A DNA stretch of 64,000 nucleotides from Oscillospiraceae bacterium (lineage in GTDB: Bacteria > Bacillota > Clostridia > Oscillospirales > JAAYXM01), in NCBI GenBank assembly GCA_015067485.1, contig SVMJ01000005.1, positions 1 to 64,000 of the forward strand, given 5' to 3'. The notes under the pieces were generated by a model that made no database searches, was not told where the DNA came from, and saw only the letters and a program-made list of their open reading frames with translations. Both the position numbers and the translations under genes were made by a program. Shown here one piece after another: positions 51,832-60,076 of the stretch (position 1 is its first letter; each line of letters starts with the position of its first letter).

Positions 51832-53208
51832 TCAAAACCCTTTTTTTCTCCAAAATTTTTCATAGTCTTTTGTTTCTCGCACCACCACGGGCGAAAGTGC
51901 CATCAGCGCTACAAGATTCGGTACCGCCATCAGCCCGTTACAGCAATCCGCCAGATTCCACACAAACTCGGCACTCAAAAACGCACCGCAAAACAGAACC
52001 GTGCAAAACGCGGCGCGGTAGAAAAACACCAGTTTCTCGCCACCCAAGTACTCGGCGCACTTCTCCCCGTAGAAATTCCACCCCAAAACCGATGCAAACG
52101 CAAACAAAATCAGCGAGAGATCCACCACACTTTGCCCGAGTCCCGGAAGTGCGGAAAACCCTTGGTCATAGGCGAGTGTGGTGAGTTCCACCCCACCGCT
52201 CGGCAATACTTTATGCGCTCCCGTAACCACGATCGCAAGCCCCGTCATCATACACAGAACCAATGTGTCGAGAAACGTCCCCGTCATCGTAACAAGCCCT
52301 TGTTCGGCAGGATGGTTGGATTTTGCACTCGCCGCCGCGATCGATGCGCTCCCAAGCCCCGCTTCGTTGGAAAATACCCCGCGCGACACCCCCATCCGTA
52401 TCGCTTTCAGCACCATACTCCCAGACCATCCGCCAAACATCGCTCTACCGCAAAATGCGGTAGATATGATTTCACAGACCGCGCTCGGGATCTTTTCGAT
52501 ATGGGTAAGAAGTACCGCAACCGTTGTGAGTGCAAAGAGCGTTCCCATCACGGGCACGAGAACCGCGGAGACTTTTGCGATGCGACCGATCCCGCCGTAG
52601 ATGATTTTTCCCGCAAGCAGGGTAACAACGATCGCGGTGGTTACCGTGATCGCGGCGGAATCAGGCTTCCCCAAAAGAATTTTTGTCGCATGGGTGATGC
52701 CGTTCATTTGCGTAACGGTTCCGATCCCAAAAATCGCGGCGACCATTCCGCAGAGCGCAAAGAGTACCGCAAGGGGTCGAAATTTCTCCCCCATTCCCCG
52801 TTCAATATAATAAAACGCGCCACCCAACGTGTGTCCGTCCCGCGTTTTTCTGCGGTACTTTGCGGAAAGAAGTCCTTCCGCGTAGCCCGTTGCCATCCCG
52901 AAAAATGCGGAGAGCCACATCCAAAGAAGCGCGCCGGGGCCACCAAGCCCCACCGCGGTCGCCACTCCCACGATATTGCCGGTTCCGATCATGGCGGCAA
53001 GGGATGTGGAAAGTGCTGCAAAGCGTGAAACTTCCCCGTCCCCTTGCTCAGATGCAAACAGGAGTTTCAGCGCTCGCGGAAGATAGCGCACCTGCACCCC
53101 ACGTAGTTTCACCGTGTAGAAAACACCCACAAAGCATAGGGCGAAAACAAGCGGCAGACCCCAGATCCATTCGTCTGCCGCCCTGATGATTTGTTCCAAT
53201 TTCTGCAT
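51832..53208 (-). CDS. Alanine/glycine:cation symporter (AlsT/AGCS family)
   Basis: A 458-residue transporter with about ten to eleven membrane helices. The family signature IGTGNIVGVATAVGLGGPGA is near residue 77, and GVSRGVFSNEAGLGSASIAAA is the second conserved block. It takes up alanine or glycine with sodium or protons. The ATG at 53208 is favoured because GGGAGG lies eight bases upstream. That site is inside a strong hairpin (53213-53247), so translation may be controlled. No glycine riboswitch is visible, because the next upstream gene ends at 53251. Confidence 0.93.
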   Translation of the reverse strand: MQKLEQIIRAADEWIWGLPLVFALCFVGVFYTVKLRGVQVRYLPRALKLLFASEQGDGEVSRFAALSTSLAAMIGTGNIVGVATAVGLGGPGALLWMWLSAFFGMATGYAEGLLSAKYRRKTRDGHTLGGAFYYIERGMGEKFRPLAVLFALCGMVAAIFGIGTVTQMNGITHATKILLGKPDSAAITVTTAIVVTLLAGKIIYGGIGRIAKVSAVLVPVMGTLFALTTVAVLLTHIEKIPSAVCEIISTAFCGRAMFGGWSGSMVLKAIRMGVSRGVFSNEAGLGSASIAAASAKSNHPAEQGLVTMTGTFLDTLVLCMMTGLAIVVTGAHKVLPSGGVELTTLAYDQGFSALPGLGQSVVDLSLILFAFASVLGWNFYGEKCAEYLGGEKLVFFYRAAFCTVLFCGAFLSAEFVWNLADCCNGLMAVPNLVALMALSPVVVRETKDYEKFWRKKGF

Positions 53209-53212
53209 AGAA

Positions 53213-53247
53213 AACACCTCCCATCAAAGGATATGATGAGAGGTGTT
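53213..53247 (-). promoter_or_regulatory. Hairpin covering the alsT ribosome binding site
   Basis: A 14-base stem (AACACCTCTCATCA with TGATGGGAGGTGTT, one G-U pair) with a seven-base loop, directly followed by TTTTC and the ATG. The GGGAGG site is wholly inside the 3' arm. It could be the terminator of the upstream operon, a translation switch, or both. Confidence 0.6.
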
Positions 53248-53250
53248 CTT

Positions 53251-53763
53251 CTAAAACTCAATTCCGGATCGTGCCGGGACTTCCAGATCAAACGGATGCT
53301 TTAATTTATTCATCTCGGTCAGGTAATCCGCACGCTCCAAAATCCAATCGGGCGCGCACGCACCGGTCAGCACCAGTTCGCAAGCATCTTTGCACGCATC
53401 CAGCACTTTCTCCGCGGTCTCTTCCGGGATGATCTCCATGGTAGTTGCCCACAAGAATTCATCCAACACCAAGAGATCGAGCGACTTCGCCTTCTCGCAA
53501 AGACACTCGCACAGATCAGTGGATTCGGTACAAGTCTGCGCTTTGTCTTCCGCCGCAAGGTCTTTGTAAAACCCTTCCATCGGTGCTACCATCACGTCCA
53601 CTCCGAGTTTTTTTAAGCCTTTCAGTTCCGCGCTCTCCCCGTCTTTCAAAAACTGGCACACGCACACCGAAAGTCCGTTTTCTACTGCGCGCATCGCAAG
53701 CCCCATCGCCGCGGTGGTCTTGCCCTTCCCATCACCGATGTAACAATGCAGTTTCCCATACAT
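53251..53763 (-). CDS. cobO: Corrinoid adenosyltransferase (CobO/BtuR family)
   Basis: A 170-residue P-loop enzyme that adenosylates cobalamin or cobyrinic acid diamide. The Walker A GDGKGKTT is at residues 10-17, followed by AAMGLAMRA. DLLVLDEFLW is the Walker B. The C-terminus ending ARSGIEF is the family hallmark. It overlaps the phosphopantetheinyl transferase gene by 32 bases. No other cobalamin gene is in the window. The stop is TAG. Confidence 0.93.
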   Translation of the reverse strand: MYGKLHCYIGDGKGKTTAAMGLAMRAVENGLSVCVCQFLKDGESAELKGLKKLGVDVMVAPMEGFYKDLAAEDKAQTCTESTDLCECLCEKAKSLDLLVLDEFLWATTMEIIPEETAEKVLDACKDACELVLTGACAPDWILERADYLTEMNKLKHPFDLEVPARSGIEF

Positions 53764-54223
53764 TCTCTTCTACCTCCCGATGAAGTTCTACCGCGTGCTC
53801 ATACTCTGCGCATAACACGATTTGATATCCGTCTGTCTGTGTGGTATAAAACCATGCATTTGTCTCGTGAAGCGATACACGGCTTGGCGGAACGGTGAAT
53901 CCGCACCCCAAAAATTTCACATACGCTTCTTTTTTACACCACGCTGTATAATCTTCCGCACCTGCACGCTTCCAAAGATTCTCTTTGCGCGGGCGCATTT
54001 CTTCGATATCCAGTCCCACGGCTTCGGTTGATACCGCACAGGCGACAAACTCCCCACTGTGGGAGATGCTGACAAACCCGTCATCCAGCATGGGTCTTCC
54101 GTTTTCCACGCGGTATACAACTTTCCCGCACACGCGTTTCACCAACTCGTCTGCGGTTTTTCGCTGATTGTCTCGACGGTTTTCGCCAAAATTACGCAGA
54201 CGCGTCAGATACACCCGTATCAT
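53732..54223 (-). CDS. 4'-phosphopantetheinyl transferase (Sfp-type)
   Basis: A 163-residue protein with the Sfp/AcpT motifs: FVSISHSGEFVACAVS, VGLDIEEMRPR with the Mg-binding Asp and Glu, and WCKKEAYVKFLG with the catalytic Lys-Glu pair. It is shorter than Bacillus Sfp (about 220), lacking part of the N-terminal half. It would activate acyl or peptidyl carrier proteins; no carrier gene is nearby. The ATG overlaps the apbE stop by four bases. Confidence 0.9.
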   Translation of the reverse strand: MIRVYLTRLRNFGENRRDNQRKTADELVKRVCGKVVYRVENGRPMLDDGFVSISHSGEFVACAVSTEAVGLDIEEMRPRKENLWKRAGAEDYTAWCKKEAYVKFLGCGFTVPPSRVSLHETNAWFYTTQTDGYQIVLCAEYEHAVELHREVEENVWETALLHR

Positions 54224-55215
54224 CCGATCACCTCAAGTATGTAGGAGTCTTTCGTGAGTGTAAACCGCTCTTTCAGATTTGGTGTAATGAGCACGCGCCC
54301 GTCGGAAGATACCAAAATCATTTCAAAGTCGCGGGTGTTTTTCCAGTATGCAACCGCTTTTTCTTCTCCCATCACAAAAAGTGCGGTGGAAAGAATGTCC
54401 CCGCGACTTCCGTTTTGTGAGACTACCACGGTTTCGCGCAAATCACTTGTGGCAGGGCGGCGGGTTTTCGGGTCTAAAATGTGATGATAGCGCACCCCAT
54501 CTTCTTCAAATCCGCGCTCATAGTCGCCCGATGCGATGATAAACTCATCCCTTGCCGTAAGTATCCCAAGCCAGTCTTGTGCTTCCCCCCAAGGGTCACG
54601 CACCCCGATATTCCAGGGAGTGCCATCTTCTTTTTCCCCGTGCGCGTAGATATTCCCACCGAGCGACAGGAGCGCACGCGGAATTTCGTATTCTTCCAGA
54701 ATTTCTTTTGCACAGTCGGAAGCATAGCCTTTTGCGACCGCGCCGAAATTGAGTTTCAGCCCCTTTTGTGTCTGAAGCGTATTTTCGAAAAGCGATATTT
54801 TTTCGCTCCCCGTTACTTGCGCTTCCAATTCTTCACTTGCAGGCACTTTCCCGTGCGCCCAGAGTTCCACCGCGCCACCAAGTGTTACATCAAACGCACC
54901 CTGCGTTTCCGCGCTGGCTTTCAGGCTCAATGCGAGAAGATTTGCAAAATCACGTGATACTTCCATCGCGCTTCCCGCGTTTTCATTCACGCGGAACAGT
55001 TCGCTATCTTCCCGCGTGGGAGAAAAGACTGTTTCGAGCTGCGCCACGCGGTCTGCGATTGCACGCTCTGCCGCAATCGCGTTTTCCCCCGTAATAGAAA
55101 AACTCATCACGGTATCCATCATATAATACTGCGTGTTTTTCGTCTCGGTGCATCCGAAAAGTGCAAGCACGAGCAAAAGGCAACACGCGATCATCCGTTT
55201 CACCAAAACGCTCAC
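54220..55215 (-). CDS. apbE: FAD:protein FMN transferase, lipoprotein
   Basis: A 331-residue exported ApbE protein that attaches FMN to threonine in flavoproteins such as RnfG/NqrC. The N-terminus has a lipobox (LALFGC, Cys22). Conserved segments are MMDTVMSFSI, GAFDVTLGGAVELW, NFGAVAKGYASD, LLSLGGNIYAHG and the metal-binding HHILDPKTRRPA. The start is probably GTG at 55215, overlapping the upstream transporter gene. No Rnf genes are in the window. Confidence 0.93.
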   Translation of the reverse strand: MSVLVKRMIACCLLLVLALFGCTETKNTQYYMMDTVMSFSITGENAIAAERAIADRVAQLETVFSPTREDSELFRVNENAGSAMEVSRDFANLLALSLKASAETQGAFDVTLGGAVELWAHGKVPASEELEAQVTGSEKISLFENTLQTQKGLKLNFGAVAKGYASDCAKEILEEYEIPRALLSLGGNIYAHGEKEDGTPWNIGVRDPWGEAQDWLGILTARDEFIIASGDYERGFEEDGVRYHHILDPKTRRPATSDLRETVVVSQNGSRGDILSTALFVMGEEKAVAYWKNTRDFEMILVSSDGRVLITPNLKERFTLTKDSYILEVIG

Positions 55216-55625
55216 CGCCGTCTCTTTTTGTTTTTCTCATTATACCCCATCTCGCGGTTTGCTTCAACCGATTTTTTCGAACATAACTCCGTGATTCCGA
55301 TCACAATGAGAAACACACCGAACCCACGGCGGAGAAACTCGGTCGGGAGTTTTCCGATGAGAATCGCAGAGACCGCGGTTGTGAGCACCCCGCAACCGCC
55401 CGCCCACCAAAACGCGCTCTTTTCCACCATGCGGTTTTTGATATGCCCCACAAGTGCCGCCCCGGCGGTCGGGAGAAAATAGAGCAAATTGATTCCCTGC
55501 GCGGTGCGTTGTGCGGTTTTGGTAAAAAGAGTGAGATAGAGTACCAAAAGCGTTCCGCCCCCCACGCCGAAGCCACTTAAAATCCCCGTGAGTGCGCCGA
55601 CAATTCCATCCAATACACTTTTCAA
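55212..55625 (-). CDS. TSUP (TauE/SafE) half-size transporter, second member
   Basis: A 137-residue membrane protein with four hydrophobic helices, equal to half of a normal TauE/SafE anion exporter. The G-x-G-G-G loop LSGFGVGGGTLLVLYLTLF near residue 18 and INLLYFLPTAGAALVGHIKN are family features. The start is TTG at 55625, which overlaps the TGA of the upstream half by four bases; GAGGAG is upstream. The substrate may be sulfite, sulfonate or another anion; not known. Confidence 0.85.
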   Translation of the reverse strand: MKSVLDGIVGALTGILSGFGVGGGTLLVLYLTLFTKTAQRTAQGINLLYFLPTAGAALVGHIKNRMVEKSAFWWAGGCGVLTTAVSAILIGKLPTEFLRRGFGVFLIVIGITELCSKKSVEANREMGYNEKNKKRRR

Positions 55626-55978
55626 AAGAATAAACTCCTCACTCCACCGTATAATAAGAACAGGGCAAAAATTCGTTTCAGCCAAAGCGTGGGGATGTTT
55701 TTGAACAGTTTGCCACCTACAAATCCGCCGAGCGTTCCGCCTATCAAAAACGGAAGTGCGGTGAGAAAATCCACATCGGAACGTAACAGATAAATGAGCG
55801 CGGACACCGCGGACATGGGGAGAATGACCGAGACAGACGTTGCAAACGCGGTTTTTTCTTCCATTTTGCAAAACCTGCGAAACAGCGGAATGAGCACCAT
55901 CCCACCACCTGCGCCAAACGCCCCGTTTGTCAGCCCTGCAAGCGCACCGCTGAGTCCGTATCGCACACTTTTTTTCAC
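55622..55978 (-). CDS. TSUP (TauE/SafE) half-size transporter, first member
   Basis: A 118-residue membrane protein with four helices and the same loop, GAFGAGGGMVLIPLF, near residues 19-33. It complements the downstream half-size gene; together they equal one full TSUP transporter with its two repeats. The start is GTG at 55978 with GGAG upstream. It heads the five-gene overlapping operon that ends with cobO. Confidence 0.85.
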   Translation of the reverse strand: MKKSVRYGLSGALAGLTNGAFGAGGGMVLIPLFRRFCKMEEKTAFATSVSVILPMSAVSALIYLLRSDVDFLTALPFLIGGTLGGFVGGKLFKNIPTLWLKRIFALFLLYGGVRSLFF

Positions 55979-56051
55979 ACGTCTCCACCCCTTTTCGCAA
56001 TGGTAGTTTTCCGCGGTTTCAAAAAAAAATCCGAAATTGCAAAAATTTTTG

Positions 56052-56080
56052 TTGACAAACGGCGGAAACTGTATTACAAT
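56052..56080 (+). promoter_or_regulatory. Promoter of the tRNA-Met/tRNA-Glu unit
   Basis: TTGACA (56052-56057), 17 bases, TACAAT (56075-56080). Confidence 0.9.
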
Positions 56081-56094
56081 AGCACTTGCCTTAC

Positions 56095-56171
56095 GGCGGC
56101 ATAGCTCAGTTGGCTAGAGCATTCGGTTCATACCCGAACGGTCACCGGTTCAAGTCCAGTTGCCGCTACCA
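56095..56171 (+). tRNA. tRNA-Met (CAT), elongator type
   Basis: A 77-base cloverleaf with CCA encoded. Acceptor GGCGGCA/TGCCGCT (first pair G-U), anticodon stem TTCGG/CCGAA with loop TTCATAC giving CAT, T-arm GGTTCAAGTCC. The first base pair and the anticodon stem lack the initiator features (three G-C pairs), so it is read as elongator. Confidence 0.95.
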
Positions 56172-56213
56172 CAGATAGCGGCGTAGCTTTCACGGGTTTC
56201 GCCGCGTCTATTC

Positions 56214-56288
56214 GGCCCGTTGGTCAAGCGGTTAAGACACCGCCCTTTCACGGCGGTAACAGGAGTTCGATTCTCCTACGGGTCACCA
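56214..56288 (+). tRNA. tRNA-Glu (TTC)
   Basis: A 75-base cloverleaf with CCA encoded. Acceptor GGCCCGT/ACGGGTC, anticodon stem CCGCC/GGCGG around CTTTCAC giving TTC, and T-arm AGTTCGATTCT. It lies 42 bases after tRNA-Met in the same transcript. Confidence 0.96.
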
Positions 56289-56325
56289 AAAACCACTCGG
56301 TTTTCGCCGAGTGGTTTTATTTTTT
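56289..56325 (+). terminator. Terminator of the tRNA unit
   Basis: AAAACCACTCGG pairs with CCGAGTGGTTTT across six bases, then ATTTTTTG. Confidence 0.88.
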
Positions 56326-56344
56326 GTTTCAAAGGAGTTCTCCC

Positions 56345-57022
56345 ATGTTCAAAGCATGTATTTTCGATTTGGACGGTACCCTTGCAAATACCCTTACCAC
56401 ACTTGCACATTTCGTCAACCGCGCACTTACTAAGTGCGGATACAGAAATCTCCCGGAAGAGCGATTCCGTTTCTTAGTCGGAAACGGGGCGGACCGTTTA
56501 ATGCGTGATTCTCTCGCCGAAGTGTGCGGAAGTTTCACCGAAGAGCAAGTACGTGACCTGCGCCGTGCTTACGACGAAGGGTATGACAACGCCCCGCTCT
56601 ATCTCACCGAGCCGTATGACGGAATCATCTCTGCGCTTAAAACATTAAAAGAGCACGGCATCAAACTTGCCGTACTCTCCAACAAACCGCATTATTTGAC
56701 TGTACAGGTAGTAGAAAAACTCTTCCCCGACACGTTTGACGTATGCTACGGTCAGCGGGCGGAAGTGCCGCGCAAACCCGTACCGGACGGGGCACTCATG
56801 ATTGCCGAAGAACTGGGGATTTCTCCCTGCGACTGTTTGTATCTCGGGGATACCGGGGTGGATATGAACACGGGAAATGCTGCAGGTATGACCACGGTGG
56901 GCGTGTGCTGGGGATTTCGTCCGCGAGAAGAACTCGAGGAACACAAAGCCGCACATCTCATCACGCATCCGAGCGAGATTTTGGATCTGGTTTCGGGAAC
57001 CGCGAATCGATCACACCGTTGA
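56345..57022 (+). CDS. gph: HAD-family hydrolase, phosphoglycolate phosphatase-like
   Basis: A 225-residue HAD enzyme, subclass IA. Motif I is IFDLDGTLAN (6-15), motif II VLSNKPH, motif III with the RKPVPDG Lys, and motif IV LYLGDTGVDMNTG. The helical cap between motifs I and II is of the phosphoglycolate phosphatase type. It probably dephosphorylates 2-phosphoglycolate or a related small phosphate. AAAGGAG precedes the ATG at 56345. The last 62 bases overlap the convergent yihY gene. Confidence 0.9.
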   Translation: MFKACIFDLDGTLANTLTTLAHFVNRALTKCGYRNLPEERFRFLVGNGADRLMRDSLAEVCGSFTEEQVRDLRRAYDEGYDNAPLYLTEPYDGIISALKTLKEHGIKLAVLSNKPHYLTVQVVEKLFPDTFDVCYGQRAEVPRKPVPDGALMIAEELGISPCDCLYLGDTGVDMNTGNAAGMTTVGVCWGFRPREELEEHKAAHLITHPSEILDLVSGTANRSHR

Positions 57023-57839
57023 TTTCAGCGCCGACCGCCAAAATCAGTCCTGCACAGTATAGCCACAGCAGCAACAGAATGACCGCATTGATCGAGCCGT
57101 AAAGTGCGGAATTTTTCAAGAAATACCCTACATAAACCGAGAAAATACGGGTCAAAAATACAAATCCAATCACGCCGAACAATGCACCGGGCAGAACGTT
57201 TCGGATGTGAAGACGGCGGTTTGGGACGAAGTAGTACATCATCGTAAGCACCGCAAATAACACCAAAACGGTAACCGCCCAACGCCAAAAGCGCAAGCGT
57301 TCGACAATGCTCGCCGAGATCCCGAACGGTTCGGTAATCTGCAGGAAGAAGGTTTCACTCAGCGGAATGATGATAACGAGTGCCGCAAACGCAAGCCCGA
57401 TCCCAAAGATAAACAGAAGCGAGAACACCAGATTCCACCAGAATCCGCGTTGCTTCTCCGCCCCGTATGCGTTGTCGAGTACGGTGGAAAGCGCACGGAC
57501 GGATTTGGATGCCGAGAAAATCGAGACGAGTACACCGAACGAGAGCAGGCTCATACTGCGATTTTCCGAAACATAGTCGACATACGTGGTGATCATGGAA
57601 ACCACATCCTGCGGGAAGATGGGTTTTAGAAACTCCTGAATCTCAAACAGATTCAGATTGAGCGCACCGATCAGGTTATTGACATAAATGAGAAACGGAA
57701 ATGCGGAGAGCAGGAGAAAATACGCAAGCTGACCGCTCACCTGGGCGATGTTGTGCTCCCAGATGCGACTCACCAGTTCGGATGCGATACTGTGTTCAAA
57801 GCGTCCGTCCGCGAAGTATGCCTTGCACTTTTTCCACAT
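56961..57839 (-). CDS. YihY/BrkB-family membrane protein
   Basis: A 292-residue protein with six membrane helices, of the YihY/virulence factor BrkB family once called ribonuclease BN. Conserved parts are QVSGQLAYFLLLSAFPFL, the P-N-R-R segment in YYFVPNRRLHIRNVLPGALF, and YGSINAVILLLLWLYCAGLILAVGAE (quoted here only in part: INAVILLLLWLYCAGLIL). Function unknown, possibly a transporter. The ATG at 57839 has AAGGA eight bases upstream. A plus-strand-oriented hairpin lies in the gap before dacA. Confidence 0.9.
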   Translation of the reverse strand: MWKKCKAYFADGRFEHSIASELVSRIWEHNIAQVSGQLAYFLLLSAFPFLIYVNNLIGALNLNLFEIQEFLKPIFPQDVVSMITTYVDYVSENRSMSLLSFGVLVSIFSASKSVRALSTVLDNAYGAEKQRGFWWNLVFSLLFIFGIGLAFAALVIIIPLSETFFLQITEPFGISASIVERLRFWRWAVTVLVLFAVLTMMYYFVPNRRLHIRNVLPGALFGVIGFVFLTRIFSVYVGYFLKNSALYGSINAVILLLLWLYCAGLILAVGAEINGVIDSRFPKPDPKSRSDA

Positions 57840-57873
57840 AACACAAGTCCTTTCCCCCTTGGAAGGGGCTTTT

Positions 57874-59163
57874 TTATCGGTATCTGCGGGTTTTCTTGCG
57901 ATTGATGCGCACCGCCGCAACGACATAAATCACGACCAAAATCACAAAGCCGAGACCGATGATTTTTGCAATTGTCGATGAGAAGATGATGCCCAGCCAA
58001 TGCAGAACCAAAAGGATGAGCGAGCGGTCCAGACTGTCTGCCGCAACAAGATCGATCGTTTTGTAGTCTTTCCCGTCATAGCGCACGAGAACCGAGCCCA
58101 AAACCTGCCCCTTTTCAATGGGGGCATTGATTTTTTCGGGGACGTCTGCGATGAGTTCCAGTTTATCGCTTGAAAAATCGTTTGGGGTCATGGTGCTGTA
58201 ATCCTGCGCGGGGACTGCGACCACATAGTCGCGCTTCCACGAAAGATCTACTTTCACTTCACAGACCGGGTTTTTGCGGGAGAGAAGTTCCCGCACCGAG
58301 AAATTGTCAAAGCCCCATTGGAGCAAGCGCGCGCTCTCAACGAAGTTGCGCTTTTTCCCTTCGGCATCACGGGATGCACCGAGTACGATGCCGATGAGCG
58401 TGCTATCGCCTTTGGTGGCGCTGGATGCAAGGCAAAGCCCTGCTTTTGTGGTAGTGCCGGTTTTCAGCCCGGTTGCGTATTTGTAGAAATAATCACGCTC
58501 TTTATAACGCGAAACAAGCGAGTTTGTGGAAAAGAAGATACGCTCGCCGGATTTATTCGTGGCTTCCATCACCACACGGTCCTTCCCCACGATCTCCATG
58601 ATGTCTTCGTGTTTTAAGAGTTCCCGTGCGATGAGATACAGATCATACGCGGTGGTGTAGTGTTCGTCTTCGTGCAGTCCGTGCGGGTTGCAAAAATGTG
58701 TGTTGGTGCAACCGAGTTCTTCCGCACGCGCATTCATCTTCTCAACGAACGCGGGGATGGTACCGCTCACCAGTTCCGCACATACATTTGCCGCTTCATT
58801 GACCGATGCCACCATGAGCAGAGTGAGAATTTCTTTTACGGTAAATTCTTCCCCGCTTTCAATGGTAACCGTACCGCTCAGATGCTCCATGCCTTCCATT
58901 GCGGACTCGCTCACGATGACCGTATCGGTCATGGCATAATCACTCTCCGCGACCAAAAGTGCGGTCATCATCTTGGTAAGACTCGCCTGCGGGAGTTTCT
59001 GATGGGCATTTTTCTCATACATGACCTGATCGGTTACGGGATCGGCCAAAAGCGCCGCGGATGCATCCACCTGCATTGCAGGGACTTCCGCCGCCATTGC
59101 CGCACCCGAAAACACCAAATAACAAATCAAAATCAAACAAGTAAGAAACCGCTTTTGCGTCAT
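57874..59163 (-). CDS. D-alanyl-D-alanine carboxypeptidase (DacA/DacF type)
   Basis: A 429-residue secreted, membrane-held penicillin-binding protein that trims the terminal D-Ala of peptidoglycan stems. After the signal peptide (1-25), the active-site motifs are Ser61-x-x-Lys64 (ASLTKMM), SVN and KTG in GLKTGTTTKAG. A C-terminal beta domain follows, then a membrane helix (about 395-420) and a basic tail. GGGGGAG precedes the ATG. It is divergent from the two-component system and may be under its control. Confidence 0.94.
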   Translation of the reverse strand: MTQKRFLTCLILICYLVFSGAAMAAEVPAMQVDASAALLADPVTDQVMYEKNAHQKLPQASLTKMMTALLVAESDYAMTDTVIVSESAMEGMEHLSGTVTIESGEEFTVKEILTLLMVASVNEAANVCAELVSGTIPAFVEKMNARAEELGCTNTHFCNPHGLHEDEHYTTAYDLYLIARELLKHEDIMEIVGKDRVVMEATNKSGERIFFSTNSLVSRYKERDYFYKYATGLKTGTTTKAGLCLASSATKGDSTLIGIVLGASRDAEGKKRNFVESARLLQWGFDNFSVRELLSRKNPVCEVKVDLSWKRDYVVAVPAQDYSTMTPNDFSSDKLELIADVPEKINAPIEKGQVLGSVLVRYDGKDYKTIDLVAADSLDRSLILLVLHWLGIIFSSTIAKIIGLGFVILVVIYVVAAVRINRKKTRRYR

Positions 59164-59198
59164 TGTTTCTCCCCCTTGACCACACATTTATTTGTTTC

Positions 59199-59204
59199 AT
59201 TATA
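59199..59204 (-). promoter_or_regulatory. Extended -10 promoter of the carboxypeptidase gene
   Basis: TGATATAAT on the minus strand (TG-N-TATAAT). No clear -35 box at 17 bases. Confidence 0.5.
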
Positions 59205-59300
59205 TCAGGTTCTTCGGCAGAAAACCATACTCCCCGGGAAAGTTTTGAAAAAAACTTGAAAAAATTGAAAAATATGCGTGCGTTTTGCGGATTTGTTTGG

Positions 59301-59306
59301 TATAAT
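59301..59306 (+). promoter_or_regulatory. Extended -10 promoter of the two-component operon
   Basis: TGGTATAAT on the plus strand (TG-N-TATAAT), about 75 bases before the response-regulator ATG. No clear -35 box. Confidence 0.55.
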
Positions 59307-59379
59307 GGAAAATGGTAAATTGGTTCTTGTATCAAGGGGTTTGTAAACAAGGGTCATAAGGAAGAAAGTGAGGGGTATC

Positions 59380-60057
59380 ATGCGCATTTTGGTTGTGGAT
59401 GATGAGAAAATCATCGTAAAAGGAATCAAGTTCAACTTGGAAAGCGAAGGATATGATGTGGAAACCGCATCGAACGGGGAAGAAGCAATCGAGATCCTGC
59501 GCAATATTCAGACAGATTTGGTGATTTTAGACCTGATGATGCCGAAGATGGACGGGCTGGAAGCGTGCAAGCGCATCCGCGAATTTTCAAACGTTCCCAT
59601 CATCATGCTCACCGCAAAAAGCGAGGATACCGATATCATTCTGGGACTCGATTACGGCGCAGACGACTATATCACCAAGCCGTTTAACATCATGGAACTC
59701 AAAAGCCGTGTCCGCGCGATCTTGCGCCGCGCACGAAACGCAGGGGTCGACAGCAGCACCCGTATCATCGCAGGCGATTTGATTTTGGACACGCGCGAAC
59801 GCGTGGTGTATCTCGACGGCGAAGAAGTCGCACTCACCGCAAAGGAATTCGATGTACTCGAACTTCTGATGCGAAACGAGTCGCGCGTGTACAGCCGCAA
59901 CAACCTGCTCAACATCGTTTGGGGTTATGAATATCCGGGCGACGATCGCACGGTCGACGTACATATTTGCCGTTTGCGTGAGAAGTTGGAAAAGATCCCG
60001 GCAGAACCCCAGCACATCATGACCAAGTGGGGGGTCGGATATTATTTCAAGGCTTAA
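59380..60057 (+). CDS. OmpR/PhoB-family response regulator
   Basis: A 225-residue regulator. The receiver domain has the acidic pair in LVVDDEK, phospho-acceptor Asp in LVILDLMMPKMDG, the conserved Thr in MLTAKSED and Lys in YITKPFN. A C-terminal winged helix (about 130-225) with LTAKEFDVLELLMRNESRV and DDRTVDVHICRLREKLE binds DNA. The ATG at 59380 follows GAGGGG. It forms an operon with the histidine kinase and GerMN lipoprotein downstream, in the PhoP/WalR style. Confidence 0.95.
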   Translation: MRILVVDDEKIIVKGIKFNLESEGYDVETASNGEEAIEILRNIQTDLVILDLMMPKMDGLEACKRIREFSNVPIIMLTAKSEDTDIILGLDYGADDYITKPFNIMELKSRVRAILRRARNAGVDSSTRIIAGDLILDTRERVVYLDGEEVALTAKEFDVLELLMRNESRVYSRNNLLNIVWGYEYPGDDRTVDVHICRLREKLEKIPAEPQHIMTKWGVGYYFKA

Positions 60058-60076
60058 TCTTTCCGCGCTCCTTCCA

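Noticed and set aside
53209..53251. Glycine riboswitch for the alanine/glycine symporter
   Set aside because: Only about 40 bases separate the genes, far too short for an aptamer; just one hairpin fits.
57847..57870. Terminator hairpin (CCCCTT-GG-AAGGGG then TTTTTT) between dacA and yihY
   Set aside because: The T run is on the plus strand, where no gene ends nearby. On the coding (minus) strand the hairpin has A residues before it and no T run after it, so it is not listed as a terminator.
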